Shown one piece after another: positions 35,526 to 45,390 of a stretch of 64,000 bases of DNA. The notes below the pieces were generated by a model. The model was not told where the DNA came from and did no database searches. It saw only the letters and a list, made by a program, of their open reading frames with translations. The first letter of the stretch is position 1, and the number at the start of each line of letters is the position of its first letter. A program made the position numbers and the translations under genes. The DNA is taken from the NCBI RefSeq assembly GCF_024508665.1, contig NZ_JANINP010000001.1:372001-436000 (forward strand). Reading direction: 5' to 3'. This DNA comes from Sphingomonas sp. (GTDB lineage Bacteria > Pseudomonadota > Alphaproteobacteria > Sphingomonadales > Sphingomonadaceae).

Positions 35526-36608
35526 ATGTCGATCGACCAACGCGATTGGGACGATGGCGCCCGTGCGAGCGCCAGCACGCTGTTCGCGCGAGCGGCGGCA
35601 GCGGCGCGTCATGCCGATCGCCGACTGGCGGAGGCGATCGAAGATTTCTTCCTCCCCGAAGATTCGAAGCTCGACGACCGGACGCGCGCGGCGCTCGCGG
35701 CGACGCTGACCGCGATCGTCGCGGCGGTCGAACGCGATCTGCGTCGGCGAGCCGTCGCACATTCGTCAGGTGCGGATTCCACCGCGATCCAGCGAATTGA
35801 AGATGGAGCACCCGTGCTCGACCGCTTGGTCGGCAGTGGATTGCTGCGCGATTTCGACATGATGCGTGAATTGATCGCGCGCACCCGGCAGGATCTGCTG
35901 GTCGATTTGTTACCCGCCTTGCCGCCCGATGAGATCGGTTCGGCCAGCTTGCTCGCGCGATTGGCCGGAAGCGCCGATCCCAGGGTCGCAGATGCCGCTT
36001 TGGCCGTGATGGCCGCCGAAAGCCGACGTCGAGGGCTGATCGACAGCCATCGGCTGGAGCGGACCGAACTGCCGGCCGAACTGCAGCACAGATTGGTCTG
36101 GTGGGTAGCGGCAGCGATCCGCGAACAATTGGGCCCCAGCGCCGCGGACCGGATAATCGCAGAGGTGGCGTTGCGCGCGCTCGCCGATCATGACGAAGGC
36201 GACCGCTTGGAAAGCGCGGCGATGCGGCTCGCCGCGACGGTCGATCCCCAACCCGCGGAACTGGCGACGGTGCTGAGGCACGCCCTGGGGGATCGGCGGG
36301 TGGCGCTCGTCATCGCATTCCTCGGCCACGCCTTGGGCATCGACTATGCGACGATGCGGCAGATCGTCCTGGACGGCGGCGATCAATTATGGCTGGCGCT
36401 GCGCGGTGCCGGGCTCGACCGGGCGACGGTCGCCCGGGTCGGTCTCAGCCTGTGCGAGGCGGATCCGCGGCGCGACGTCGAAGCCTTTGCCGATCAATTG
36501 GAAGCGATTGCCGCGGTTACGCCCGACGAGGCGCGCGGAGCGCTTGCGCCGCTTCGGCTCCATCCCGACTTTCGTGCGGCCATGGCAGAGCTGGAGAAGC
36601 GTCGATGA
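35526..36608 (+). CDS. DUF2336 family protein
   Basis: A 360-aa helical protein matching DUF2336, a family known mainly from alphaproteobacteria. Recognisable parts are ALAATLTAIVAAVERDLRRR, LARLAGSADPRVADAALAVMAAESRRRG, and the HEAT-like tail HALGDRRVALVIAFLGHALGIDYATMRQIVLDGG. The role is not established. The stop overlaps the ATG of the kinase-like gene (ATGA), so the two proteins are made together and may form a complex. No ribosome site is evident, and with the promoter element 23 bases upstream the mRNA may be nearly leaderless. Confidence 0.85.
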   Translation: MSIDQRDWDDGARASASTLFARAAAAARHADRRLAEAIEDFFLPEDSKLDDRTRAALAATLTAIVAAVERDLRRRAVAHSSGADSTAIQRIEDGAPVLDRLVGSGLLRDFDMMRELIARTRQDLLVDLLPALPPDEIGSASLLARLAGSADPRVADAALAVMAAESRRRGLIDSHRLERTELPAELQHRLVWWVAAAIREQLGPSAADRIIAEVALRALADHDEGDRLESAAMRLAATVDPQPAELATVLRHALGDRRVALVIAFLGHALGIDYATMRQIVLDGGDQLWLALRGAGLDRATVARVGLSLCEADPRRDVEAFADQLEAIAAVTPDEARGALAPLRLHPDFRAAMAELEKRR

Positions 36609-37972
36609 GCGTGGTCGACGCGGGCTTGCCGCCCGTTCACGGTTTCATCGATCGCGACGGCCGCCTGGTCGATGCCGGGCCACGGCTCGACGACCTCAAC
36701 ACACGCGCCGGCGGAGCGCTTGGCGAGCCTTTTGCCGTGCCGCAGGTCGCCGTGCTCGCGCGGCTGGCCCAGCGGCTTGGGATCACGGTCGCGCGCCATG
36801 TGCAGGTGGCTGACGGACCCGATGAGCTGGAATTGTGGGTTCGCGCCGATCCGGTCGAGGAGGGCGTACGTCTGGAACTGGGTGGCTGGAAGCTGCGCGC
36901 GCCCTGGACACCGCCGGTGGACCCGGCACGGCGCGACCGCGATTTGTTGCTGCAAGGCGCCGATTGGTGGTGGGAAACCGATGCGACTTTGCGCTTGACG
37001 GCGGTCGCCGCGGAGGCCGCGCGGTACGGCGTGACGCCCGAGACCGCGCTCGGCAAGCCGCTCGCGTCCCTATTCGCGCTCGAGATGGATGCCGAGGGCG
37101 CCATGCCGATGCTCGGTGTCTTGACCGTGCATCAGCCGTTCGAGGGGCAAGCGGCGACGGTGCGCGCGACGGGGCAGGCCGTGAGCTTGTCAGCCAATCC
37201 CACCCTCAATGCGGAGGGCCTGTTCGCGGGTTATATCGGCGCGGTCAGGGCCGAAACGCGTGAGCCACAGCCGGTCGACGATCGTATCACCGACCCGCTC
37301 GACGCTTTCAGTGCTCGGCTCGATCGCGCGTTGCGCACCCCGCTCGGGCGCATCATTGCCAATGCCGACAGCATTCATGCCCAGACGGAAGGGCCGATCC
37401 GGCGCGATTATGCCGAGTACGCCTCGGACATCGCCAGTGCCGGGCGGCATTTGCTCGGGCTGGTCGACGATCTGGTTGATCTCCAGGCGGTGGAGCGGCC
37501 CGACTTCGCGCCCGCTGCGGAACCGATCGACCTCGCCGATATCGGGCGGCGCGCTGCCGGCCTGCTCGGCGTCCGCGCGGCGGAACGCGGCGTCAAGATC
37601 GACGCGCCGCAGGACATCGACCGCGCGCCCGCCACCGGCGAGTTCAAACGCGTACTGCAGATCCTGGTCAATCTGATCGGCAATGCGGTGCGCTATTCGC
37701 CCGATGGGGGAATGGTCTGGATACGCACCCATCGCGATCGCGGAACGGCGGTCATCATCGTCGCCGACCAGGGTAAGGGTATCGCCCCCGAGGATCAGGC
37801 GCGCATCTTCGAAAAGTTCGAACGCATCGACCCCAGCGAACCGGGCGGGAGTGGGCTGGGACTCTATATCGCGCGGCGCCTGGCGCGCGCGATGGGCGGC
37901 GATCTGACGGTGGATTCGGCGCCGGGGCAGGGCGCGCGCTTCATGCTGACCCTGCCGGGAGCTGTCGGCTGA
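36605..37972 (+). CDS. PAS-containing histidine-kinase-like protein with altered H-box
   Basis: A 455-aa soluble protein. Residues about 115-225 look like a PAS domain (DWWWETDATLRLTAVAAEAARYG). The dimerisation domain begins near residue 230, but the H-box, normally SHELRTPL, reads DRALRTPL: arginine 241 occupies the phosphoacceptor site. The ATPase domain is intact: N-box NLIGNAVRYSPDGG (from residue 356), DQGKGIAPEDQARIFEKFER and GGSGLGLYIARRLA. It may bind ATP without forming phosphohistidine, acting allosterically. It is coupled to the DUF2336 gene. No response regulator is nearby. Confidence 0.85.
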   Translation: MSVVDAGLPPVHGFIDRDGRLVDAGPRLDDLNTRAGGALGEPFAVPQVAVLARLAQRLGITVARHVQVADGPDELELWVRADPVEEGVRLELGGWKLRAPWTPPVDPARRDRDLLLQGADWWWETDATLRLTAVAAEAARYGVTPETALGKPLASLFALEMDAEGAMPMLGVLTVHQPFEGQAATVRATGQAVSLSANPTLNAEGLFAGYIGAVRAETREPQPVDDRITDPLDAFSARLDRALRTPLGRIIANADSIHAQTEGPIRRDYAEYASDIASAGRHLLGLVDDLVDLQAVERPDFAPAAEPIDLADIGRRAAGLLGVRAAERGVKIDAPQDIDRAPATGEFKRVLQILVNLIGNAVRYSPDGGMVWIRTHRDRGTAVIIVADQGKGIAPEDQARIFEKFERIDPSEPGGSGLGLYIARRLARAMGGDLTVDSAPGQGARFMLTLPGAVG

Positions 37973-37988
37973 CGCGTCGAAGATTTGG

Positions 37989-38185
37989 CTCGCACGAAGC
38001 CACGAAGACACAAAGAAGAGCGATTCCGCGCAGAGGCCAGGGGACGCAGAGGTGTCGCCCGCTGCGTCAGCAGCCATTCGATTTCCCTAGGGCAAAGCGA
38101 AAGCGCGCTGTCGCGCGCATGATCTCAGCGCTCTCCGCCGCCCCTGCGCGAACCGAATCTTCGCGCCTTCGTGGCTTTGTGCGAG
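37989..38185. repeat. Inverted pair of CACGAAGCCACGAAG repeats
   Basis: CTCGCACGAAGCCACGAAG (37989-38007) and CTTCGTGGCTTTGTGCGAG (38167-38185) are reverse complements except at one base. Between them are GCGCAGAGG and CCTGCGCG patches that also face each other. The element fills most of the 262-base spacer between the convergent kinase-like and 61-aa genes, and similar CGAAGCCACGAAG units are common in sphingomonad genomes. Confidence 0.75.
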
Positions 38186-38234
38186 AACTTCTATCGGCCA
38201 AGCACACGCGCCGCAGACCGGAATAGTCGCGACG

Positions 38235-38420
38235 CTAGCGCCGCCCGATCCACACCAGCACGACTCCGCCAGCCGCGAGCAGCGCGCCCCAGAGCGCCCA
38301 GATGCGCATGTCGAGCATGAAGCTCGATGCCGGCCAGTGGACCAGGCCGAGGCCCTGGCCCACCCATAACAGCCCCATCGCGATGCACAGCGCACCGACG
38401 ATCTGGAGCAGCAAGCGCAT
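38235..38420 (-). CDS. 61-aa two-helix membrane protein coupled to gltA
   Basis: [23 protein letters not shown] forms a first helix, then a short loop (LVHWPASSFMLDMRIW) and a second helix ending VLVWIGRR. The ATG overlaps the gltA stop as ATGA, so it is translated after citrate synthase. The length and topology resemble many small uncharacterised proteobacterial membrane proteins. Function unknown. Confidence 0.75.
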   Translation of the reverse strand: MRLLLQIVGALCIAMGLLWVGQGLGLVHWPASSFMLDMRIWALWGALLAAGGVVLVWIGRR

Positions 38421-39697
38421 CAGCGCTGGCCGATCTCGACATAATCGCGCTGCGTCGGGCCGGTGTAGAGCTGGCGCGGGCGGCCGATCTTCTGCGCCGG
38501 ATCGCTGATCATCTCGTTCCACTGCGCGACCCAGCCGACGGTGCGCGCGAGCGCAAACAAGGCGGTGAACATCGTCGTCGGGAAGCCGATCGCCGACAGG
38601 ATCACGCCAGAATAGAAATCGACGTTCGGGAACAGCTTCTTTTCAATGAAATAGGGGTCGTTGAGCGCCATGTGCTCGAGCTGCAGCGCAACCTCGAACA
38701 CCGGGTCGTTGACCTTCAGCGCGTCAAACACTTCACGCACGGTCTTTTGCATCACCGTCGCGCGCGGGTCGTAATTCTTGTAGACGCGATGACCGAAGCC
38801 CATCAGGCGGAACGGATCGTTCTTGTCCTTCGCACGGGCGATGAATTCCGGAATGCGATCGGGCGTCCCGATCTCGCGCAGCATGTTGAGCGCGGCTTCA
38901 TTGGCGCCGCCATGTGCCGGACCCCAGAGACAGGCGATGCCCGCCGCGATGCACGCGAACGGATTGGCGCCCGACGAGCCGGCGAGGCGGACAGTCGAAG
39001 TCGACGCATTCTGCTCGTGATCGGCATGGAGAATGAAGATGCGGTCGAGTGCACGCTCGACGATCGGGTTCACATGATAGGGCTCGGCCGGCACGCCGAA
39101 CGTCATGCGCAGGAAATTGCCGGTATAGCTCAGCGAGTTGTCCGGATAGAGGAACGGCTGTCCGACGCTGTACTTATATGCCATCGCCGCGATCGTCGGC
39201 ATCTTGGCGATCAGCCGGTGCGAGGCGATCATCCGCTGGCGCGGATCGTTGATGTCGGTCGAATCGTGATAGAAAGCCGATAGCGCGCCGACCACGCCGC
39301 ACATGATCGCCATCGGGTGCGCGTCACGGCGGAACCCGCGATAGAAGGTCGCGAGCTGCTCGTGCAGCATCGTGTGGCGGGTGATCGTGTGGGTGAATTC
39401 GTCGAGTTCGCTCTTGGACGGCAATTCGCCGTTGAGCAGCAGGTAGCTCACTTCCATGAAGCTCGATTGCTCGGCGAGCTGGCCGATCGGGTAGCCGCGG
39501 TGGAGCAGAACGCCTTCATCGCCATCGATATAGGTCAGGGCCGATTCGCAGCTGGCGGTCGAGGTGAAGCCCGGGTCGTAGGTGAACATACCCGTTTCGC
39601 TGTACAGCTTGCGGATATCGACCACCTGCGGGCCGACCGAGCCGGACATCACCGGATAGTCGTGATCCCCGAACTTGAGGGTGTTCGTGTCGGCCAT
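38420..39697 (-). CDS. gltA: Citrate synthase
   Basis: Condenses oxaloacetate with acetyl-CoA to open the TCA cycle. The 425-residue length is that of the hexameric, NADH-sensitive proteobacterial type. Catalytic residues are visible: the histidine of [14 protein letters not shown], the histidine of [15 protein letters not shown], and the aspartate of [12 protein letters not shown]. The N-terminal beta domain ([47 protein letters not shown]) is present. It lies 18 bases downstream of gltX on the same strand. Confidence 0.98.
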   Translation of the reverse strand: MADTNTLKFGDHDYPVMSGSVGPQVVDIRKLYSETGMFTYDPGFTSTASCESALTYIDGDEGVLLHRGYPIGQLAEQSSFMEVSYLLLNGELPSKSELDEFTHTITRHTMLHEQLATFYRGFRRDAHPMAIMCGVVGALSAFYHDSTDINDPRQRMIASHRLIAKMPTIAAMAYKYSVGQPFLYPDNSLSYTGNFLRMTFGVPAEPYHVNPIVERALDRIFILHADHEQNASTSTVRLAGSSGANPFACIAAGIACLWGPAHGGANEAALNMLREIGTPDRIPEFIARAKDKNDPFRLMGFGHRVYKNYDPRATVMQKTVREVFDALKVNDPVFEVALQLEHMALNDPYFIEKKLFPNVDFYSGVILSAIGFPTTMFTALFALARTVGWVAQWNEMISDPAQKIGRPRQLYTGPTQRDYVEIGQR

Positions 39698-39715
39698 ATC
39701 AGGTTCCTTCGATGT

Positions 39716-41152
39716 TCAGGCCGCCATCCGGTCGGATATGCGGCCCAGGCTTTCTTCGCGGCCGAGGACGGCGAGCACGTCGAAAATGCCAGGGGAGGTG
39801 CGCCTGCCGGTCAGCGCCGCACGGAGCGGCTGCGCGACCTGGCCAAGCTTGACCCCGGCGTCTTCGGCGACTTGCCGAACCGCGTTTTCGAGCGCCTCCG
39901 TATCCCAGTCGGCGACGGCGTCAAGCGCCGTGTGAACGCGCTTGAGCAGCTCAGGTGCGTCACCCTGGAGCAACATTGCTGCATCTGCGTGCATCGGCAA
40001 CGGCCGGGCGTGGAAAAGGAATATGCTGCCCTCGGCCAATTCGACCAGATTGGCGGCGCGCGGCTTGAGAAACGGCATGGTGCGGCGCAACAGGTCGAGC
40101 TGCGGCGGGGTCAGATCGAGCGGGATTCGGGCTGCGACGAGATCGGCCAGACGGGCATCGTCCGCTTCGCGGATATAATGACCGTTCAGGTTTTCCAGCT
40201 TCTTTAGATCGAACCGACTTGGTGATTTTCCGACCCCGTCGAGATCGAACCATTCGATCGCCTGGGCGCGGCTGATGATCTCATCATCGCCATGGCCCCA
40301 GCCGAGCCGCAGCAGGTAATTGTCGACAGCTTCCGGCAGCAGGCCCATTTCGTCGCGATAGGCGTCGACGCCCAAAGCGCCGTGGCGCTTGGAAAGCTTC
40401 GCGCCGTCGGGCCCATGGATCAGCGGGATATGGGCGTAGATCGGCTCCGGCCAACCCATCGCACGATAGATCGGCAGCTGGCGGAACGCGTTGTTGAGGT
40501 GATCGTCCCCGCGGATGACGTGCGTCACGCCCATGTCGTGGTCGTCGACGACGACCGCCAGCATATAGGTAGGCGTTCCGTCCGATCGCAGCAGGACGAG
40601 ATCGTCGATCTCGCTATTCTGAACGGTGACCTCACCCTGGACGCGATCTTGGATGGTCGTCGCACCCTCATTTGGCGCTTTCAGGCGGATGACGTGCGGG
40701 GCTTGCGGGTCGTTGGGCACGCGGTTGCGCCAGGGCGAGCGGATCCGGAGCGGCTTCTTCGCCGCTTCCGCCTCGGCGCGCATCTGGGCGAGTTCGTCCT
40801 GGGTCAGGTAGCAGCGATACGCCGCGCCCTTTTCCACCATCTGATACGCGACCTCGGCATGGCGAGCGGCGCGCGAGAATTGATAGATTTCGGGCCCGTC
40901 CCATTCTAGGTCGAGCCAGCGCATCCCCGCCAAAATGGCGTCAATTGCGGGCTGTGTCGATCGCGCGCGATCGGTATCCTCGATGCGCAGGAGGAATTTG
41001 CCCCCGTGGTGTCGCGCGAACAGCAGATTGAACAACGCGGTCCGCGCGCCGCCAATATGCAGAAAGCCGGTCGGCGAAGGCGCGAACCGGGTGACGACGT
41101 TGGTGACGGGTGCGCCGGCGGTGGGCGCCCCGGAGTCAGAACTGGCGCTCAA
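39716..41152 (-). CDS. gltX: Glutamate-tRNA ligase
   Basis: Charges tRNA with glutamate. Class I synthetase motifs: [21 protein letters not shown] (HIGH-type) and [13 protein letters not shown] (KMSKS-type), with TDRARST and the tRNA-binding C-terminal helices. I start it at TTG 41152, which has GGGAG nine bases upstream and gives 478 residues with about 15 before the conserved core. A GTG at 41212 is in frame but lies inside the divergent comEC gene. It is followed by gltA. Confidence 0.95.
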   Translation of the reverse strand: MSASSDSGAPTAGAPVTNVVTRFAPSPTGFLHIGGARTALFNLLFARHHGGKFLLRIEDTDRARSTQPAIDAILAGMRWLDLEWDGPEIYQFSRAARHAEVAYQMVEKGAAYRCYLTQDELAQMRAEAEAAKKPLRIRSPWRNRVPNDPQAPHVIRLKAPNEGATTIQDRVQGEVTVQNSEIDDLVLLRSDGTPTYMLAVVVDDHDMGVTHVIRGDDHLNNAFRQLPIYRAMGWPEPIYAHIPLIHGPDGAKLSKRHGALGVDAYRDEMGLLPEAVDNYLLRLGWGHGDDEIISRAQAIEWFDLDGVGKSPSRFDLKKLENLNGHYIREADDARLADLVAARIPLDLTPPQLDLLRRTMPFLKPRAANLVELAEGSIFLFHARPLPMHADAAMLLQGDAPELLKRVHTALDAVADWDTEALENAVRQVAEDAGVKLGQVAQPLRAALTGRRTSPGIFDVLAVLGREESLGRISDRMAA

Positions 41153-41180
41153 CCGCGCATGCTCCCAGGCTGGATGACTG

Positions 41181-43517
41181 ATGGCGACCGTCGCCGCCGC
41201 GCGCCCTAGCACGCGGTTCCGGCCGCTTCAAACGCTGGCGGCACGATGTACGCGTGCACGCCTTGCACTCGAACATGGGTTGGAGGCGGAGCGCGATCAA
41301 CTCCCTTTGTGGCTGCCGGTGGCGCTGGCCGGCGGCATCGCCCTGTGGTTCGCGCTCTATGATCCGGTGCAATGGACCGCCGCCATGCTCGCGCTGGCCG
41401 GCATGGCGTTGGCGGCGATCGCGATCGGGCAAGGAGGGCGCGCCAGCCGCGCGGTGGCGCTCGCCGCCGCGCTGGCGGCCATGGGGGTCGGGCTGGCGTG
41501 GTGGCGCGCCAGCTATGTCGCGCAACCGGTCCTGGCGCGACCGGCGATCGTCATGCTGACCGCGCGGGTTGAGAATATCGAGCCGCTGCCGGCGCGCGAG
41601 CTCGTCCGGGTGAGCCTGACGCCGATCGCGGCGCAGGCTGTCGCCAGTCCGAAACGGCCAGATTGCGGGAAGGAGCGCGGCGCGTCCTATGGCGGCGGAG
41701 CGCGACGATGCGACCACGGGCCGAGGCCGCCGCTCCTGCTGCCGCCACACGTGCGGGTGAATATCGCCAACACGGACGTGCCGGTCGGACTTGGACCGGG
41801 CGCGATCATCAAGCTGCAGACCCGGCTGATGCCGCCCAACGAGGCGACGGTGCCCGGCGCTTACGATTTTCGGCAAGTCGCGTGGTTCGCCGGGCTCGGC
41901 GCGACCGGCAAGGGAAACGCGCCGGTCAAGGTGATCGTACCGGGCAAGGAGTCGAACGGCCTACGCGCGGCATTGGCGGCGCATATCCAGAGCAAGGTCG
42001 AAGGCAGCGCGGGCGGGATCGCCGCCGCCTTGGCGGCGGGCGACGAAGGGGCGATATCGTTGGAGGATGCGGACGCGATGCGGCGCTCCGGGCTCGCGCA
42101 TCTCTTGTCGGTCAGCGGTTTGCACATCACCGCCGTGGTCGTCGCGACGATCTGGGCGGTCACGCGACTGCTCGCTTTATGGCCATGGCTGGCGTTGCGG
42201 GTCCGGATTCCGGTGGTCGCGGCGGGTGCCGGCGCGATCGCCGCGATCGGATATACTTTGCTGACGGGCAGCCAGGTTCCGACTGCGCGGTCGTGCATCG
42301 CGGCGTTGCTGGTCCTGGCCGCGCTCGCCATGGGGCGCGAGGCGATCACGTTGCGGCTGGTCGCGGCCGGCGCCTTCATCGTCCTGCTGATCTGGCCCGA
42401 GGCGCTGGCGGGGCCGAGCTTTCAGCTCAGCTTTGCCGCGGTCGGATCGCTGATCGCTTTCCACGAGCAGCCGCGCATCAAGCGATTGTTCGAGAAACGC
42501 GACGAGGCCTGGTGGCGCCGTATCGGGCGCGAAGTCGGGTCGTTGCTGCTTACCGGTCTGGTCGTCGAAGCCGCGCTGGCGCCCATCGCGCTGTATCATT
42601 TCCACAAGGAGGGAATGTACGGCGTCGTCGCCAATATCGTTGCCATCCCGCTGACCACGTTCGTCATCATGCCGGCCGAGGCGCTGGCGCTGGCCGGTGA
42701 CGCGATCGGCCTGGGTGCGCCCTTCTGGTGGGTGACCACGCACGCACTCGATCTGTTGCTGTGGATCGCGCGTACCGCGGCCAAGGCCCCTGGGTCGGTG
42801 GCGATGCTGCCCGGCATGCCGGCGGGCGCGTTCGGGCTGATGATCCTGGGGTTGTTATGGCTGATGTTGTGGCGCTCGCGGGTGCGTTTTGCCGGACTTG
42901 CGCCGATGGCGATGGGTGCGGCCTGGGCGCTGGCGATCCCGGCGCCGGACCTGCTGATCTCCGGAGACGGCCAACATCTTGCGGTCAGGACGCCTGATGG
43001 CGGCGTCGCGATCCTGCGCGACAAGGCGGGGGACTATACTCGCGATACCATGACCCAGAATGCCGGGGTGGATGGGGAAGCACTGCTGCTGTCCGATCAG
43101 CCCTTCGCGAAATGCACGCCGGACGCATGTCTCGCTCTGGTGCAATCGGGAGGGCGGACATTCCGCGTGTTGGCGACGCGCAGCCTGTACCAATTGCCTT
43201 CCGACCAGTTGATCGCCGCGTGCCGAGCCGCGGACATCGTTGTCAGCGACCGGCGATTGCCCTCAGCGTGCCGGCCGACATGGCTGAAACTCGATGCCCC
43301 GTTCCTACGCCGCACCGGTGGGATGGCGATCAGTCTGGCCAGCGGGCGGGTCGTTACCGTCCGTCAGCCTGGGGATCGCCACCCCTGGGTAATCCCAGAC
43401 TCGCGTTTTAATCGTAGCGGCGCAACAGGCCGGCGAGGCGCCCCTGGATTCGCACCTGCTGAGGCGCATAACGCTGCGGATCGTAGGAGCGATTGGCCGG
43501 ATCGAGCCGCACCATAG
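41181..43517 (+). CDS. comEC: ComEC/Rec2-family membrane channel protein
   Basis: A 778-aa polytopic protein of the ComEC family, the inner-membrane channel for DNA uptake. Order: an N-terminal membrane and DUF4131-type region, then the competence domain from about residue 290 ([59 protein letters not shown]). The C-terminal soluble part ([17 protein letters not shown]... [10 protein letters not shown]) looks like the beta-lactamase-like domain but lacks HxHxDH, so it is probably inactive. The last 35 or so residues read antisense to lexA over 110 bases and are not family-like. No other competence gene is visible. Confidence 0.88.
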   Translation: MATVAAARPSTRFRPLQTLAARCTRARLALEHGLEAERDQLPLWLPVALAGGIALWFALYDPVQWTAAMLALAGMALAAIAIGQGGRASRAVALAAALAAMGVGLAWWRASYVAQPVLARPAIVMLTARVENIEPLPARELVRVSLTPIAAQAVASPKRPDCGKERGASYGGGARRCDHGPRPPLLLPPHVRVNIANTDVPVGLGPGAIIKLQTRLMPPNEATVPGAYDFRQVAWFAGLGATGKGNAPVKVIVPGKESNGLRAALAAHIQSKVEGSAGGIAAALAAGDEGAISLEDADAMRRSGLAHLLSVSGLHITAVVVATIWAVTRLLALWPWLALRVRIPVVAAGAGAIAAIGYTLLTGSQVPTARSCIAALLVLAALAMGREAITLRLVAAGAFIVLLIWPEALAGPSFQLSFAAVGSLIAFHEQPRIKRLFEKRDEAWWRRIGREVGSLLLTGLVVEAALAPIALYHFHKEGMYGVVANIVAIPLTTFVIMPAEALALAGDAIGLGAPFWWVTTHALDLLLWIARTAAKAPGSVAMLPGMPAGAFGLMILGLLWLMLWRSRVRFAGLAPMAMGAAWALAIPAPDLLISGDGQHLAVRTPDGGVAILRDKAGDYTRDTMTQNAGVDGEALLLSDQPFAKCTPDACLALVQSGGRTFRVLATRSLYQLPSDQLIAACRAADIVVSDRRLPSACRPTWLKLDAPFLRRTGGMAISLASGRVVTVRQPGDRHPWVIPDSRFNRSGATGRRGAPGFAPAEAHNAADRRSDWPDRAAP

Positions 43518-44079
43518 CGCCTTCGCGGCGGAAATATTTGAGGGTCGCTTCGCTGTCCTCGATCAGAGCGACGACGATCTCTCCGTCGCGAGCAACGTCG
43601 GTGCGGCGGATCAGCGCGTAATCGCCGTCGAGGATACCGGCCTCGACCATCGAGTCTCCCGCGACTTCCAGCGCATAATGCTCGCCGCTGCCGAGCAAGG
43701 CGGCGGGGACGGGAAGCATCGACGATCCCTCGAATGCCTCGATCGGCACGCCGGCCGCGATCCGGCCGTGCAGCGGGATCTCGATCACGTCGTTGGCGGG
43801 TTCGGGGGCGGGACGGAAGTTGCTCGGCTTGGCCTGAGCCGCCGCCGGCCGCTTGCTATCGGCACGCTCAGGCATCTTCAGCACTTCGAGCGCGCGCGCC
43901 CGGTTGGGCAGGCGCCGCAGGAACTGCCGCTCCTCGAGCGCCGAGATCAGACGATGCACGCCGGACTTCGACTTAAGGTCGAGCGCCTCCTTCATCTCCT
44001 CGAACGACGGCGATACGCCGGTTTCGTTCAAGCGATCGTTGATGAAGCAGATCAACTCATGCTGCTTCTTGGTGAGCAT
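43408..44079 (-). CDS. lexA: LexA repressor
   Basis: SOS-response repressor that cleaves itself with RecA. The 223 residues show the winged-helix domain ([31 protein letters not shown] and [20 protein letters not shown]), a Pro/Ala-rich linker, the Ala-Gly cleavage site in [11 protein letters not shown], the nucleophile serine of [14 protein letters not shown] and the lysine of [12 protein letters not shown] start at 44079, where GGAGGAAC precedes the ATG; an upstream start at 44139 would read through its own operator. It overlaps the 3' end of comEC by 110 bases on the other strand. Confidence 0.97.
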   Translation of the reverse strand: MLTKKQHELICFINDRLNETGVSPSFEEMKEALDLKSKSGVHRLISALEERQFLRRLPNRARALEVLKMPERADSKRPAAAQAKPSNFRPAPEPANDVIEIPLHGRIAAGVPIEAFEGSSMLPVPAALLGSGEHYALEVAGDSMVEAGILDGDYALIRRTDVARDGEIVVALIEDSEATLKYFRREGAMVRLDPANRSYDPQRYAPQQVRIQGRLAGLLRRYD

Positions 44080-44096
44080 CGACGTTCCTCCGTCCA

Positions 44097-44122
44097 GAAC
44101 AGACGCGGAACTTTTACGGAAC
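44097..44122 (-). promoter_or_regulatory. LexA operator: three GTTC units with N7 spacing
   Basis: On the minus strand this reads GTTC-CGTAAAA-GTTC followed by CGCGTCT-GTTC, two overlapping copies of the alphaproteobacterial SOS box GTTC-N7-GTTC. It lies 17-43 bases before the lexA ATG, so lexA should be autoregulated, perhaps with two overlapping dimer registers. Confidence 0.9.
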
Positions 44123-44135
44123 GTTACGGACCAAG

Positions 44136-45323
44136 TCAAGCGAGCGGCAGGATGTCCACGCTATCGCCGATGGCGGCGGGCGGCGCATGTGGCGGGCGGA
44201 CGATCAGACACGTCGCGCGCGCGAGCGTCGCGAGCATCGAACTGTCCTGCACGGCGGCGGCTGTGACACGGCCATCGACGAACGTTCCACGCAGATAATC
44301 CTGGCGATGCTCGTTAGCGGGAAGGGGTTCGGCAAGCTCCGCGCGGAGCTTGCGCGGCAACGGATCGGCCGCGCCGGCCATCGCCGCGATCAGCGGGCGC
44401 AGGAACAGTGTCGCTGTCACGAAGGCCGATACCGGATTGCCCGGCAGACCGAGCACTACCGCCTCGCCCAGGCGGCCCGCGAGCATCGGCTTGCCCGGCC
44501 GGATCGCGATGCGCCAGAAATCCAGGACTCCGCCCGCCGCCTCGAGCGCAGGGCGAACGAGGTCGTGATCGCCGACCGACGCGCCGCCAGTAGTGACGAT
44601 GATATCGGCGCTGGCGGCGGAGAAGGCCGCGACCAAGGCGTCGAGTTGATCGGGGACGATCCCCGCCACCGTCACGTCGGCGGGCAGGTCGGCGAGCATC
44701 GCCGACAGCATCGCGCTATTGCCCTCAGGCAGCGCCAACGGATCGTCGCTCGCCGTGCCGGGCGCGACAAGCTCATCCCCCGTTGCCAGGATTACGATGC
44801 GCAAGCGGCGGTTGACGTTGAGCGCACCATGCCCGCCGGTAGCCGCCAGCGCGATCGCGGCGGGAGTGAGGCGAGTGCCGACGGCGATCAGCTCTGCGCC
44901 GCGGTCGAAGTCCAGTCCCTTGCGACGCACGCTCGCCCCGCGGCGCGGCGGCCCCTCACCGGCAAGGACCAAAGTACCGCCATCGCGTTCGGCCTCTTCC
45001 TGGACGAGCACGCTGTCGGCGCCTGCGGGCATGGCCGCGCCGGTGAAGATCCGCGCAGCCTCTCCGCGCCCAATCGAGCCGCCAAAGGCACGTCCTGCCG
45101 CACTCTCGCCGATCACGCGCCACGGTCCTGGCAAGTCATCGAACCGGATCGCATAGCCATCCATCGACGACAGGTCGGCGCCAGGCTGCGCGCGCAGCGC
45201 GACTACTGGCTCGGCGGTCCAGCGCCGCGCTGCCGCGGCGAGCGGCACGCGCTCGCTGGGGACGCGTGGCGCCATCGCGAACAAACGGGCCTGGGCATCA
45301 GCGACGGAGAGTAGCGGGTTCAT
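44136..45323 (-). CDS. moeA: Molybdopterin molybdenumtransferase
   Basis: Inserts molybdate into adenylated molybdopterin to finish the molybdenum cofactor. The 395 residues show [63 protein letters not shown] and [16 protein letters not shown]. It lies downstream of moaC on the same strand, so cofactor genes are grouped, and it is followed by lexA after the SOS operator. Confidence 0.95.
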   Translation of the reverse strand: MNPLLSVADAQARLFAMAPRVPSERVPLAAAARRWTAEPVVALRAQPGADLSSMDGYAIRFDDLPGPWRVIGESAAGRAFGGSIGRGEAARIFTGAAMPAGADSVLVQEEAERDGGTLVLAGEGPPRRGASVRRKGLDFDRGAELIAVGTRLTPAAIALAATGGHGALNVNRRLRIVILATGDELVAPGTASDDPLALPEGNSAMLSAMLADLPADVTVAGIVPDQLDALVAAFSAASADIIVTTGGASVGDHDLVRPALEAAGGVLDFWRIAIRPGKPMLAGRLGEAVVLGLPGNPVSAFVTATLFLRPLIAAMAGAADPLPRKLRAELAEPLPANEHRQDYLRGTFVDGRVTAAAVQDSSMLATLARATCLIVRPPHAPPAAIGDSVDILPLA

Positions 45324-45390
45324 CGTTTACGCCATGCCATAGCGCATCGCTCCACCGCCAGCGCTGTGCCGCACCAAGCTGATCAAAGGA

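Noticed and set aside
41153..41212. GTG at 41212 as the gltX start
   Set aside because: It would place 60 bases of gltX inside the divergent comEC coding region and add residues outside the family; TTG 41152 has a ribosome site.
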